Positions 1 to 7,361 of a stretch of DNA of 33,823 nt are shown here, piece by piece (positions within the stretch are counted from its first letter, which is position 1; every line of letters begins with the position of its first letter). Below the pieces are notes generated by a model, which searched no databases, had not been told where the DNA came from, and worked only from the letters and a program-made list of their open reading frames with translations. Position numbers and translations under genes: made by a program. The DNA is from Bdellovibrio sp. (GTDB taxonomy: Bacteria; Bdellovibrionota; Bacteriovoracia; Bacteriovoracales; Bacteriovoracaceae). The DNA lies in contig DZBG01000020.1 of the NCBI GenBank assembly GCA_022729855.1, positions 1 through 33,823 of the forward strand, in the 5' to 3' direction.

Positions 1-14
1 CTGAAATCAGCAAC

Positions 15-563
15 TTAAATGTGGAGTTGCACTAGGAAAAATTTTTCGGGATAATCATTTTTGAGTTTTTGTTTAAGAAATAACTGAAGCAGATTGGAAT
101 CTCCGCTTGAATACTTAAATCTAGTTCCTGCAGGATATTTCACAGGGATACTTGAAACATATTCACCCATATTAGATGACTCAGGGCCATAGAGCATTCG
201 TACAACATTAGATTTAAAGGGTGCTTCCTCATAACTCTCATCCCAATTAAGACCAGAACCCATCTGAAGAAGATCCTTCACCTTAATATCGTGAAGGACA
301 GTATCACTGACCTTTAAATATCCATCATCAATGGCACGTCCGATTATCAGTGATGATATTGTCTTACTGATAGACCAGAGTAAAAACTTTTGATCCAAGA
401 TTCCAGCTCGGGATGAATACTCTCCAAGAATTTTACCGGGTTTAAGAACAAGAACTGCAGTGGTATGGATTTTGTCTTTCTCGAAGCTCATCACAGTTTC
501 AGAAAGGCTTTTTGCATAGAGCGAAGGTGACAGAAGACTTATTATCAAAATAATTTTAAACAT
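15..563 (-). CDS. Truncated beta-lactamase-family serine hydrolase, possibly a pseudogene
   Basis: Resembles the N-terminal half of class C beta-lactamase / penicillin-binding-like serine hydrolases, which cleave peptide or ester bonds in the periplasm. A hydrophobic signal peptide (FKIILIISLLSPSLYA) starts the protein. The SxxK nucleophile motif is seen as SISK, followed by an active-site-like YSSGDSN where the family has YxN. I start at the ATG at 561-563 because the longer frame opens with TTG inside the terminator of the next gene. Only 182 residues remain, against roughly 300-400 in the family, and the C-terminal KTG/HTG motif is missing. The stop lies in the first 20 bases of the window, and the other two frames of this strand also close there, which suggests an indel near the A/T run at 37-47. 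What you see is a real domain; calling it broken is inference. Confidence 0.6.
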   Translation of the reverse strand: MFKIILIISLLSPSLYAKSLSETVMSFEKDKIHTTAVLVLKPGKILGEYSSRAGILDQKFLLWSISKTISSLIIGRAIDDGYLKVSDTVLHDIKVKDLLQMGSGLNWDESYEEAPFKSNVVRMLYGPESSNMGEYVSSIPVKYPAGTRFKYSSGDSNLLQLFLKQKLKNDYPEKFFLVQLHI

Positions 564-582
564 TGGATTACCATAAATAAAA

Positions 583-604
583 AAGGCCAAGAAACCCTGG
601 CCTT
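583..604 (-). terminator. Rho-independent terminator after the FKBP lipoprotein gene
   Basis: On the minus strand a 7-bp stem (AAGGCCA / TGGCCTT) with an 8-base loop is followed by a T-rich stretch. It lies 28 bases after the FKBP stop codon. It sits between this gene and the serine hydrolase, so the two are likely separate transcripts. Confidence 0.8.
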
Positions 605-631
605 CTTTTATAAAAATGTAATTTTAAATTA

Positions 632-1363
632 CTATTTCTTTTTAGCTTTTGGAGCTGGAGCTGCTGCAGGAGCCTCTCCTTTAGAAACTTTGAAAAGCTC
701 TACTTCAAATACTAGAGTTGCTCCACCAGGAATTTTAGGAGGTGCACCAGCATCACCGTAAGCAAGATCAGCAGGAATGACAAATTTAGTTTTTCCGCCT
801 TCTTTCATCGTTTGAAGACCTTCAGTCCATCCACGAATGACGCGATTAAGTGGGAATGAAATTGTTTTTCCACGCTCAACAGATGAATCAAATACTGTTC
901 CATCAGCAAGTGTACCGTGGTAGTGAACTTCAACAACATCTTCTGCCATTGGAGTTTTTCCAGTTCCTTCTTTAATTACTTTATAAGCAAGACCTGATTC
1001 AGTTTTCGTCGCACCTTCATCTTTAACGAATTTTTCAATGAAAGCTTTTCCAGAATCTTTTTCAGTTTGAGCAACTTTATCCATTCTTGCTTTGAAAACT
1101 TCTTGGATACGGTTTTGGTAAACGGCCATATCTACTTCAGCTTTATCATTTTTTGAAGCAGCTGCTACACCTTTGTAAAGAGCAGCAAGCTCTTTATCAT
1201 TTAGGCTAAGACGTTGAAGATTTCCACCAAGCATGAATCCCATTGCGTAGAATGTTTTTTCATCTTCGTTTTCAAGTTTAACACTTGAAGGGTCATTTTT
1301 GTTACAACCTACTAATACTAAAGCTAGTAGAGAAACAGATAAAAACTTAGTCCATAGTTTCAT
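632..1363 (-). CDS. FKBP-type peptidyl-prolyl cis-trans isomerase, lipoprotein
   Basis: Catalyses proline isomerisation during folding of periplasmic or outer-membrane proteins. The N-terminus has a lipoprotein signal with lipobox LVGC (Cys20), so the protein is probably lipid-anchored. Residues about 30-120 form the helical dimerisation region seen in FkpA/Mip proteins (FYAMGFMLGGNLQ). Residues about 125-228 are the FKBP domain, with VEVHYHGTLADGTVFDSS, the RVIRGWTEGL segment and the AYGDAGAPPKIPGGATLVFEVEL core. The tail is an Ala-Pro-Lys stretch. Length 243 fits the FkpA/Mip group. AAGGA lies 7 bases before the ATG. A terminator follows, so it looks monocistronic or last in its unit. Family assignment is firm; the exact client is not known. 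Confidence 0.93.
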   Translation of the reverse strand: MKLWTKFLSVSLLALVLVGCNKNDPSSVKLENEDEKTFYAMGFMLGGNLQRLSLNDKELAALYKGVAAASKNDKAEVDMAVYQNRIQEVFKARMDKVAQTEKDSGKAFIEKFVKDEGATKTESGLAYKVIKEGTGKTPMAEDVVEVHYHGTLADGTVFDSSVERGKTISFPLNRVIRGWTEGLQTMKEGGKTKFVIPADLAYGDAGAPPKIPGGATLVFEVELFKVSKGEAPAAAPAPKAKKK

Positions 1364-1417
1364 TGTTCAATCCTTTTTGAGACATAAAAAATATACATCT
1401 GATTATCGTGATTTATT

Positions 1418-2296
1418 TTATCTTTGCCAACATATCTGAGTACTATTCCACAAATCTTTCCCTACTAAAACGATCAACATTAAGGTTCCGATAAATAGAC
1501 TCATCATGCCAACGGGAATTTCGGCTCCCCAGATGGGAAACTCATAGACCAAATAGTCTAAGATGAGCATCATTGGCCCACATAAGAAAAATGAAGTCAG
1601 AAATTCACGCTTCATCGTCCAGCCTCTGCCACACAGACGTCGGGCCAAAATAGGAAATATAAGACCCATAAAACTAAAAACCCCAAATTGTGTCACTACA
1701 ATAAGAGTGGCCACGGTCGAGAGAGCAATCATCGAGCGATTTATTGTCCATGGATCTTTCTTAAGGTGACGTAAAACTTCAGGTCCCAACGAATAGAGAC
1801 TAAAACTTGAAATATTTCTCCATAAAACAACGCAGGTTCCAAAACTTAAAATAATAAATGGATAAATCATTTTTGAATCAATATAGCGAAAATGACCGAA
1901 CCAAAGTTCAGAGGGAAAATCCCAATTAAAACTCAAAAATAAAAACTGCCAGATTGAGAAGATAGCACCAACAAAAAGGTTAATTGTAAGACCTAAGATC
2001 AATAAAGATGATTTATTTTTAAATCGTCCCACTCTCTTTCCTAGAGGCGAATATAAAAAACCAAAACTCAGAATGAGTCCTAGTCCCAAACTTAAAAGCC
2101 CTACCCACTCCACACCACCAACAAAATAAGTCAGTGTATGAGAGACCAGAATCACAAAAACGGCCAGGGCCTCAATACCAAGAGTTGAAGGAGTGGCAAG
2201 TTCTTGGCCAAAAGTTAATTGCATTAAACTTCCACTTAATGAAAGAAGTCCTCCGCTAAAAAAAGCAACGATGGCCCGCTCGATGGGATAGCTCAT
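1418..2296 (-). CDS. FecCD/BtuC-type ABC transporter permease
   Basis: Membrane channel subunit of an importer of the iron-siderophore/cobalamin class. Several hydrophobic segments are visible. The family signatures appear in order: GGLLSLSGSLMQ near the N-terminus, a SFMGLIFPILARRLCGRGW block near residue 210 (usual form FIGLIVPH.AR), and an IPVGMMSLFIGTLMLIVLV C-terminus (usual form ELPVGI.T..IG.P.F). At 292 residues it is shorter than the usual 320-340, mainly because the first membrane helices are absent. Its ATG overlaps the ATPase stop by four bases (ATGA), showing translational coupling. It is the last gene of the rnhA-binding protein-ATPase-permease unit. The substrate cannot be read from sequence. 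Confidence 0.85.
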   Translation of the reverse strand: MSYPIERAIVAFFSGGLLSLSGSLMQLTFGQELATPSTLGIEALAVFVILVSHTLTYFVGGVEWVGLLSLGLGLILSFGFLYSPLGKRVGRFKNKSSLLILGLTINLFVGAIFSIWQFLFLSFNWDFPSELWFGHFRYIDSKMIYPFIILSFGTCVVLWRNISSFSLYSLGPEVLRHLKKDPWTINRSMIALSTVATLIVVTQFGVFSFMGLIFPILARRLCGRGWTMKREFLTSFFLCGPMMLILDYLVYEFPIWGAEIPVGMMSLFIGTLMLIVLVGKDLWNSTQICWQR

Positions 2297-2877
2297 ACCC
2301 TCTCCAATAAAATCATTTTTTCAGTTTGAGAAAGTTGGTAACGAGAGTTAAGCTCGCCTTGAAACCAATCAATTCGGTGATCAATAATAATCACCAAAGA
2401 GTTCTCTGAAAGATCTGTTATTATTTTCGAAAGTGAATTCAATTTATCTTTATCTAAAAAATGAGCAGGCTCATCAAGCAGATAACATTTGGCCGAAAGG
2501 CAGAGTCCCATTAAAAGTTTAAGCATTTGCCCTTGTCCAGATGAGAGCTCGCTCCATGTGCGCTCAGACCACTGGCTAATTTTGAAAAGTGAATACAACG
2601 CCTGATAACGATCAAGATTGATCTCTTCTGCATTCTCTCTGAAGAGAACAAGAATAGAGTTCACAGTGATTGGATAAATGGAGCGAAATTGATTGGACTC
2701 AGTCCAAATAGTATTCTGAGGGAGAAGTTTTTTTTCATAAAGATACGAACAAAACGTTGATTTCCCCACACCGTTATCTCCTGTCAGTAAAACAACGCCT
2801 GATTCAGGAAGATCCATTGAACCAATAAGAGTTGAGCTTGCGAGGAAATGAGATTCGTTAAAATTTAAATTAAGCAT
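2293..2877 (-). CDS. ABC transporter ATP-binding protein (importer partner)
   Basis: Energises the neighbouring permease by ATP hydrolysis at the cytoplasmic face. Walker A is GDNGVGKST (residues 33-41), the signature is LSSGQGQ (111-117), Walker B is CYLLDEP (131-137) and the switch His is in IIDHR (His167). At 194 residues it is shorter than the usual 230-260. The region between Walker A and the signature is compressed, and the C-terminus stops soon after the switch. Its start follows the binding-protein stop by one base, and its stop overlaps the permease start. All nucleotide-handling residues are present, so it is probably active despite its size. Confidence 0.87.
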   Translation of the reverse strand: MLNLNFNESHFLASSTLIGSMDLPESGVVLLTGDNGVGKSTFCSYLYEKKLLPQNTIWTESNQFRSIYPITVNSILVLFRENAEEINLDRYQALYSLFKISQWSERTWSELSSGQGQMLKLLMGLCLSAKCYLLDEPAHFLDKDKLNSLSKIITDLSENSLVIIIDHRIDWFQGELNSRYQLSQTEKMILLERV

Positions 2878-2878
2878 A

Positions 2879-3670
2879 CTAGAGATTCTTCACTATATAA
2901 CTCATCAGTTCAAGCTGAGTTTGCCCAGGAGTTAAGGCCCCTGGGAAAATAATATTAAAATGATTTTTATCCAATTTTTTAAATGAGATTTCTTTCTGAT
3001 CCTTAGGCTCACTGATTCCCACATAGAGAAAATCGGAACTTAGACTCTTTAGAATCTTTTGCGACCAGCGGATATAGTTTAATTCCGAGGGATAAGTTTC
3101 AATTTGTCCTGTTTGTTTAAAAGCAGTGACGAAACCATCATTTCCAATGACCAGTTCAGGAAGTCGCTTCTCTTTTGAAATTGCACCTAAGAAAAAAATT
3201 ATTTTCATTTTTCTCTTAAATTTAATGAATTTAAGATCTGCATTTTTCTTAAGTAAATTCTCCACTTCTGTTTCACAGCCCTCTAGGCGAGGAGTTAAAA
3301 TGGATAATACTTTTTCAACCACAAGATGAGGAGTCATCCCAATACTATCAATTCCTACTGATGAATACTCACGGCCTTTAAAATAACGATCAAGCTCTCT
3401 GCTGTGATCATAAATGACCTCAACTCCATTAAAAACTTTCTCCTCTCTTCGAGAGAGAAAAATGCCTCCGCCAATACGAGGTCCGGAATAATCTTTTTGA
3501 GAGATGGGATTAAAACTTGAGATGCCTTTTAAATTTTTGTCACCTAAAAGACCTATGGATTTAAGGATCGTTGTACTGGGCCCTGCCAGTGAATAAAGAG
3601 GGTGCTTTAAATGACAATCTCCCCATGCAGAAAACGAAAGACAAAAAATGAGGCTAAGAAAAAGCTTCAT
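2879..3670 (-). CDS. Periplasmic binding protein-like component of the ABC importer
   Basis: Likely captures the ligand and delivers it to the FecCD-type permease. It begins with a signal peptide (MKLFLSLIFCLSFSAWGDC). The following SLAGPSTTILKSIGL and the IGGGIFLSRREEKVFNG segment match the layout of BtuF/FhuD-class proteins, where an N-terminal strand-helix is followed by VGG...N.E.I. I start at the ATG at 3668-3670. A longer frame exists, but it would run through rnhA and lose the signal peptide. The start overlaps the rnhA end by 17 bases. Similarity is weak, so the call leans on gene context. Cys19 lies after WGD, which is not a good lipobox. Confidence 0.65.
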   Translation of the reverse strand: MKLFLSLIFCLSFSAWGDCHLKHPLYSLAGPSTTILKSIGLLGDKNLKGISSFNPISQKDYSGPRIGGGIFLSRREEKVFNGVEVIYDHSRELDRYFKGREYSSVGIDSIGMTPHLVVEKVLSILTPRLEGCETEVENLLKKNADLKFIKFKRKMKIIFFLGAISKEKRLPELVIGNDGFVTAFKQTGQIETYPSELNYIRWSQKILKSLSSDFLYVGISEPKDQKEISFKKLDKNHFNIIFPGALTPGQTQLELMSYIVKNL

Positions 3671-4316
3671 CCATTGCCTTGTTTGCGAGTTGATCACATC
3701 GCTCATTTTGTGGATGACCACCATGACCTCTCACCCATTGAAACTTAACTTGAAAAAATGAAGGCACTGTACGATCTAGTGACATCCAAAGATCCACGTT
3801 TTCAGGGGCCTTGCCATCAGCTTTTTTCCAGCCCCTAGACTTCCACCCATCAACCCATGAGTTCATTCCATCAACAACATATTTTGAATCTGTGACTACC
3901 ACTACCCTCTGAAGAAGAGGATCACGACTAATAGTAGGAAGAAGTTGTTTTAAATTTTTAAGCCCTTCTATTACCCCAGAGAGTTCCATCTTATTATTAG
4001 TCGTAAATTTATCAACTGCAGCTCCTTCTTCAAGGACTACCCCTTCCTGATCTTGAATGACATAGGCATAAGCACCAGGGCCTGGGTTTCCTCGGCATCC
4101 ACCATCAGTAAAAACCGCAATTCCTTGGGGAATACCACTTAACTCAACAGGTACTGGTAAGGGACCAGATTCAACTAATTTTTCTTTATCCTCAGGCAAT
4201 AGAGCGATGTATTTTTTTAATGTTTCAAAGGCCTGGGAGCACTCCTCAGAGTAGAACTCATGCTTTTCAAGGGCCTTTTTAATATCATTAAGCTTTGTCA
4301 GCGACTTTTTTTTCAT
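3654..4316 (-). CDS. rnhA: Ribonuclease HI with N-terminal extension
   Basis: Removes RNA from RNA-DNA hybrids (R-loops, primers) in the cytoplasm. The catalytic acids are in TDGGCRGNPGPG (Asp71), KMEL (Glu111), TDSKYV (Asp143) and ERCDQLA (Asp208), with the assisting His in RGHGGHPQNE. About 65 charged, helical residues precede the catalytic domain, so the protein is 220 residues rather than the usual 150-160. This extension does not show the WYVVW-like hybrid-binding motif. I start at the second ATG because AGGA lies at the right distance before it, while the first ATG is directly against that Shine-Dalgarno. It heads the importer operon and overlaps the binding-protein gene. Confidence 0.92.
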   Translation of the reverse strand: MKKKSLTKLNDIKKALEKHEFYSEECSQAFETLKKYIALLPEDKEKLVESGPLPVPVELSGIPQGIAVFTDGGCRGNPGPGAYAYVIQDQEGVVLEEGAAVDKFTTNNKMELSGVIEGLKNLKQLLPTISRDPLLQRVVVVTDSKYVVDGMNSWVDGWKSRGWKKADGKAPENVDLWMSLDRTVPSFFQVKFQWVRGHGGHPQNERCDQLANKAMDEAFS

Positions 4317-4416
4317 TTCCATCCTGAATTACTTACTGCACAAGAGGGTTTCTCTTTGCCAATTTTTCATCATAAGTAGTATCTATATTAAGATTAAATT
4401 TACCCAAGGTTTTGCT

Positions 4417-4917
4417 TTGAGTCTTCAGTTTTCTATTAAAGTTCATAAACAATACTTCAACTTCGCCTCATCTCACTTCATGATGTTCGAAGATGGAAGC
4501 CGTGAACCTCTCCATGGCCATAATTATCGCGTCCTGGTGAAGTGTGAAACTCCTGAACTTAATGATGATATGGTCTTTGATTTTCTCAATATCAAGCCTA
4601 TTGTAAGACAAATTTGCGACTCTTTAGACCACAAATTGATTATTCCAGTTCTAAACAAGCACCTTACAATTAAAGAAGAAGGCAAAAATACTGTCATCCT
4701 TACAAAAAGAGATGAATCGTTGTTCAGTATCCCAACTTCTGATGTATTATTATTACCAATCCTCAATACAAGTGCTGAACGCTTTGCCATGTATATCTGC
4801 GAAGAAATTAGAAGACTTGTATTTGAAAAATATGGATTTTATTTTGCCACATTAGAAGTTGAGGTTGAAGAAACTCCCGGCCAAGCTGCGGTTTATCTTC
4901 ATCGTGAGAAAGTATGA
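4417..4917 (+). CDS. 6-pyruvoyl/6-carboxytetrahydropterin synthase family protein
   Basis: Member of the PTPS/QueD fold, which converts dihydroneopterin triphosphate to a pterin used in queuosine, biopterin or folate routes. Zinc ligands are the His of FASSHF (His20) and the two of HGHNY (His33, His35). The catalytic Asp-His appears as LDHK (71-72), and ETPGQAAVY near the end binds the pterin. The QueD nucleophile Cys, four residues before HGH, is Arg here, with Glu at minus three (REPLHGH). That layout is like the PTPS-III type rather than QueD. The start is TTG, with AAGG eight bases upstream; the first Met would delete a zinc ligand. It overlaps the next gene by four bases. Confidence 0.85.
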   Translation: MSLQFSIKVHKQYFNFASSHFMMFEDGSREPLHGHNYRVLVKCETPELNDDMVFDFLNIKPIVRQICDSLDHKLIIPVLNKHLTIKEEGKNTVILTKRDESLFSIPTSDVLLLPILNTSAERFAMYICEEIRRLVFEKYGFYFATLEVEVEETPGQAAVYLHREKV

Positions 4918-5603
4918 TTTTTGTAGAAATTGAACCAGGTGAATCAGTTGAAGAAAGAGAAATCCCCTCTTTTAAAACGGACCTCAAAAGCAAAGCCCCA
5001 AAATATCTTTATGTAATCGGTGGAACTCACGGTGATGAAGTCGAAGGCGTATTTGTTCTTAAAGAGCTTTTTGATTGGCTCAAGACTGAACATGCACTTA
5101 AAGACATGCCAATGGTTGTTATCCCAATTCTTAATGTTGATGGCTATGCAACCCAAACCAGAGTGAATGCCCACTCAGTAGATCTTAATAGGAACTATCC
5201 TACAAAAGATTGGACTAAAGATTGCAAAAAGCCTCGCTACTATCCAGGGCCCAAACCTCTCTCTGAACCTGAAAACCAATATCTCATTAAACTTTTCGAA
5301 AAATATAAACCAGGCCTTATTCTTTCATTTCATACATGGAAGCCTATGGTAAATTATAATGGTAATTGCAAAGACGTTGCAGAAATCATTGCAAGTCATA
5401 ACAAATATGAATTAACACCTGATATTGGCTACCCTACTCCCGGCTCACTAGGAACATTTGTGAATGAAAAATACAAAGTGGGAGTGATTACTTTTGAATG
5501 TCCTGAACTTAAAGACAGGCCATCTCTAAAGCATATCTGGCAAGAAAACGAAGAGGGCCTTAAGGCTTTTTTTAGAAGTGAACTTTTACAGAATTATTTA
5601 TAA
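4914..5603 (+). CDS. M14-family zinc carboxypeptidase (MpaA-like)
   Basis: Probably hydrolyses a C-terminal amide bond; MpaA relatives cleave the gamma-D-Glu-diaminopimelate bond of murein peptides in the cytoplasm. The zinc site is HGDE in GGTHGDEVEG (HxxE) plus the His of SFHTW. NVDGY and VDLNRNYP bind the substrate carboxylate, and FECPE carries the catalytic Glu. There is no signal peptide, so it is probably cytoplasmic. At 229 residues it is close to MpaA length. The ATG overlaps the stop of the PTPS gene in an ATGA, so the two are co-translated. Substrate is inferred from family only; aspartoacylase-like deacylation is an alternative. Confidence 0.85.
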   Translation: MIFVEIEPGESVEEREIPSFKTDLKSKAPKYLYVIGGTHGDEVEGVFVLKELFDWLKTEHALKDMPMVVIPILNVDGYATQTRVNAHSVDLNRNYPTKDWTKDCKKPRYYPGPKPLSEPENQYLIKLFEKYKPGLILSFHTWKPMVNYNGNCKDVAEIIASHNKYELTPDIGYPTPGSLGTFVNEKYKVGVITFECPELKDRPSLKHIWQENEEGLKAFFRSELLQNYL

Positions 5604-5635
5604 AAAAAAAGCCTCCGCAAGGAGGCTTTTTTTTT
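5602..5635. terminator. Bidirectional terminator between convergent genes
   Basis: An A-run, a GC-rich stem GCCTCC / GGAGGC with a GCAA tetraloop, and a T-run lie between the carboxypeptidase and the convergent ferredoxin-domain gene. The symmetric A and T tracts let it stop transcription from both sides. Confidence 0.9.
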
Positions 5636-5639
5636 ATGC

Positions 5640-6506
5640 TTAACTAGCTTTAGTATACTTAATAACTTCTACTGGACAGGCTTCAGCAGACTCTTGGATT
5701 TTTAATCCATCATGGAGAGGAGCTCCTGGGCGAATGATACAAGTGTCAGCAAGAACTTCGAATACTTCTTTGTAAATATCTTCACAAGCATTACAAACAA
5801 TACATCCTGGCTCAATCCAAACTTTCAGAACAGCAAAGTTCTCAACAGCAGGTCCTGCCGCAGCAGCGCCACCAGTTGCACCTGCTCCTGCAAACTCCCC
5901 TGCAAAAACAGGATTCGTAGCAAGCTTTAATGATGGCCCATGTCCTGGAACCGTATCAGCAATAAAAGATCTTATTGGAATATCAATTGGCGGTTTAGAA
6001 GTTTTCTTCACATCTAATTTATATTTCGCGCTGAAACCTTGAACAGTTTCATCAGCTGCTGCCACTAATTTTTTAAACTTAGGGCCTCTCATATCAAATT
6101 GAAATGCCACACCGTCTTTAGTTGAACTTACTTCAACTTGGACAATTGCATTGTCGAAACCTTTAGCACCAAGAAGTTCAATGAACCCTGGCCCCATATC
6201 AACTTCAATACCAAAAGAATTTTTCTTCACTTCAAACGGTTTCATTACTTCAGATTGAGTAGGTGATCCAAATGGATTAAAAAGGCGAATTCTAATTGTA
6301 TCAATGGCCGCTGGTTCTTTAGCGCTATTCCAACGAAATCCAAAGGCAAAAATATTCCCGCTTTTAGTTGAACGAAGCAACGTCAATTTTGGTTTTCCAA
6401 AAAGCGTTTCAAAAGCTCCCAACCCTAAACTTAATAGACCAAGCCCGATGACTAAGTTGATCACCACAAAGCCGGCCACACCCATAGCTATGATACTTGT
6501 AGACAC
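5640..6506 (-). CDS. Membrane-anchored protein with C-terminal [4Fe-4S] ferredoxin domain
   Basis: I do not recognise the whole protein. An N-terminal hydrophobic helix (residues about 4-33) is followed by a beta-rich region of about 165 residues without a family I can name. A Gly-Ala rich hinge (GAGATGGAAAAG) comes next, then a single-cluster ferredoxin domain. The ferredoxin cysteines are Cys235, Cys238, Cys241 (C-I-V-C-N-A-C) and Cys277 before Pro. Cys256 is extra. The likely role is one-electron transfer at the membrane, partner unknown. The start is GTG with GAGGGG at a good distance. The topology of the anchor decides whether the cluster faces the cytoplasm; a positively charged FGKPK after the helix would favour a cytoplasmic C-terminus. 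Confidence 0.75.
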   Translation of the reverse strand: MSTSIIAMGVAGFVVINLVIGLGLLSLGLGAFETLFGKPKLTLLRSTKSGNIFAFGFRWNSAKEPAAIDTIRIRLFNPFGSPTQSEVMKPFEVKKNSFGIEVDMGPGFIELLGAKGFDNAIVQVEVSSTKDGVAFQFDMRGPKFKKLVAAADETVQGFSAKYKLDVKKTSKPPIDIPIRSFIADTVPGHGPSLKLATNPVFAGEFAGAGATGGAAAAGPAVENFAVLKVWIEPGCIVCNACEDIYKEVFEVLADTCIIRPGAPLHDGLKIQESAEACPVEVIKYTKAS

Positions 6507-6596
6507 GTCTAACCCCTCGACAGATAAATTCTCAAATTAGTGAAATTATAGCCCATGCCTTGGCCAAACTCAATTAATTCTACGACAATACTGCTC

Positions 6597-7361
6597 ATGA
6601 ATATTTTTACACAAATAAAAGCTGTTGTAGTGGCCTTCATCCTCTTCACTTTTGTGCTTTTACCGACTTGTTTAGTCGCTATTTTTCTACCTCTAAGACG
6701 TAGATTATTGGTGGTTTGCCCAGTTTGGAAGTTCGTGTGTGAAATGCTCTTAAAATGGGCTTGCGCGGCAAAGGTTGATATTTCTGAAGATCACCGCTCG
6801 GATGACCTTAAAAAAGATTTACCTGCCAAGGGGCTCTATATCGCCAATCACCAAAGCTATATTGATATCCCGCTTATTGTGACTAAGTTTCAAGTTCCCC
6901 CAATAATGAAAAAAGAAGTCCTCTATATTCCTATAATTGGTCTCGTTGGCTGGGCCAGTGGAGCGTTGATTGTATCCCGAGGGAAAAATAATTCTCGCAG
7001 AAAAGTTTTTGAACAAACCAGAAATAGAGTCCTCAAAGAGAAGATTGGTATTCAAGTTTATCCTGAAGGAACGCGCTCAAAACTGGCCCATCCCAAACCT
7101 GATAGTGAAATCAAAAAAACACTTATTTTTTTTGCTTATGAAAATAAAATTCCAGTGATCCCTGTCAGTATGTATGGAACAAGAGGAGTTCTTACTCGTC
7201 TTGGAACGATCAGACCTAAAAGACATTTAGGGGTGATTGTTCATCAAGAAATTCATCCTGAAGCTTTTGAGAATAGAGATGAGTTTGCAAAGGCATGTTG
7301 GGATAAGGTGCTTATTGGCTATGAACAAATGAGAGTTAAACTGCGCCCGCTGAATAATTAA
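6597..7361 (+). CDS. plsC: 1-acyl-sn-glycerol-3-phosphate acyltransferase
   Basis: Adds the second acyl chain to lysophosphatidic acid, giving phosphatidic acid for membrane lipids at the inner membrane. Motif I is NHQSYID (the NHxxxxD catalytic pair), motif II is around ALIVSRGKNN, and motif III is YPEGTRS. A hydrophobic N-terminal helix anchors it. I start at the ATG at 6597; an upstream in-frame ATG at 6555 would add 14 residues, and neither has a clear Shine-Dalgarno. The 3' end overlaps the convergent truB by 26 bases, and no terminator is visible between them. Confidence 0.9.
   Translation: MNIFTQIKAVVVAFILFTFVLLPTCLVAIFLPLRRRLLVVCPVWKFVCEMLLKWACAAKVDISEDHRSDDLKKDLPAKGLYIANHQSYIDIPLIVTKFQVPPIMKKEVLYIPIIGLVGWASGALIVSRGKNNSRRKVFEQTRNRVLKEKIGIQVYPEGTRSKLAHPKPDSEIKKTLIFFAYENKIPVIPVSMYGTRGVLTRLGTIRPKRHLGVIVHQEIHPEAFENRDEFAKACWDKVLIGYEQMRVKLRPLNN

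Noticed and set aside
3612-3670. Binding protein as a lipoprotein
   Set aside because: The Cys after the hydrophobic segment is preceded by WGD, which does not fit a lipobox.
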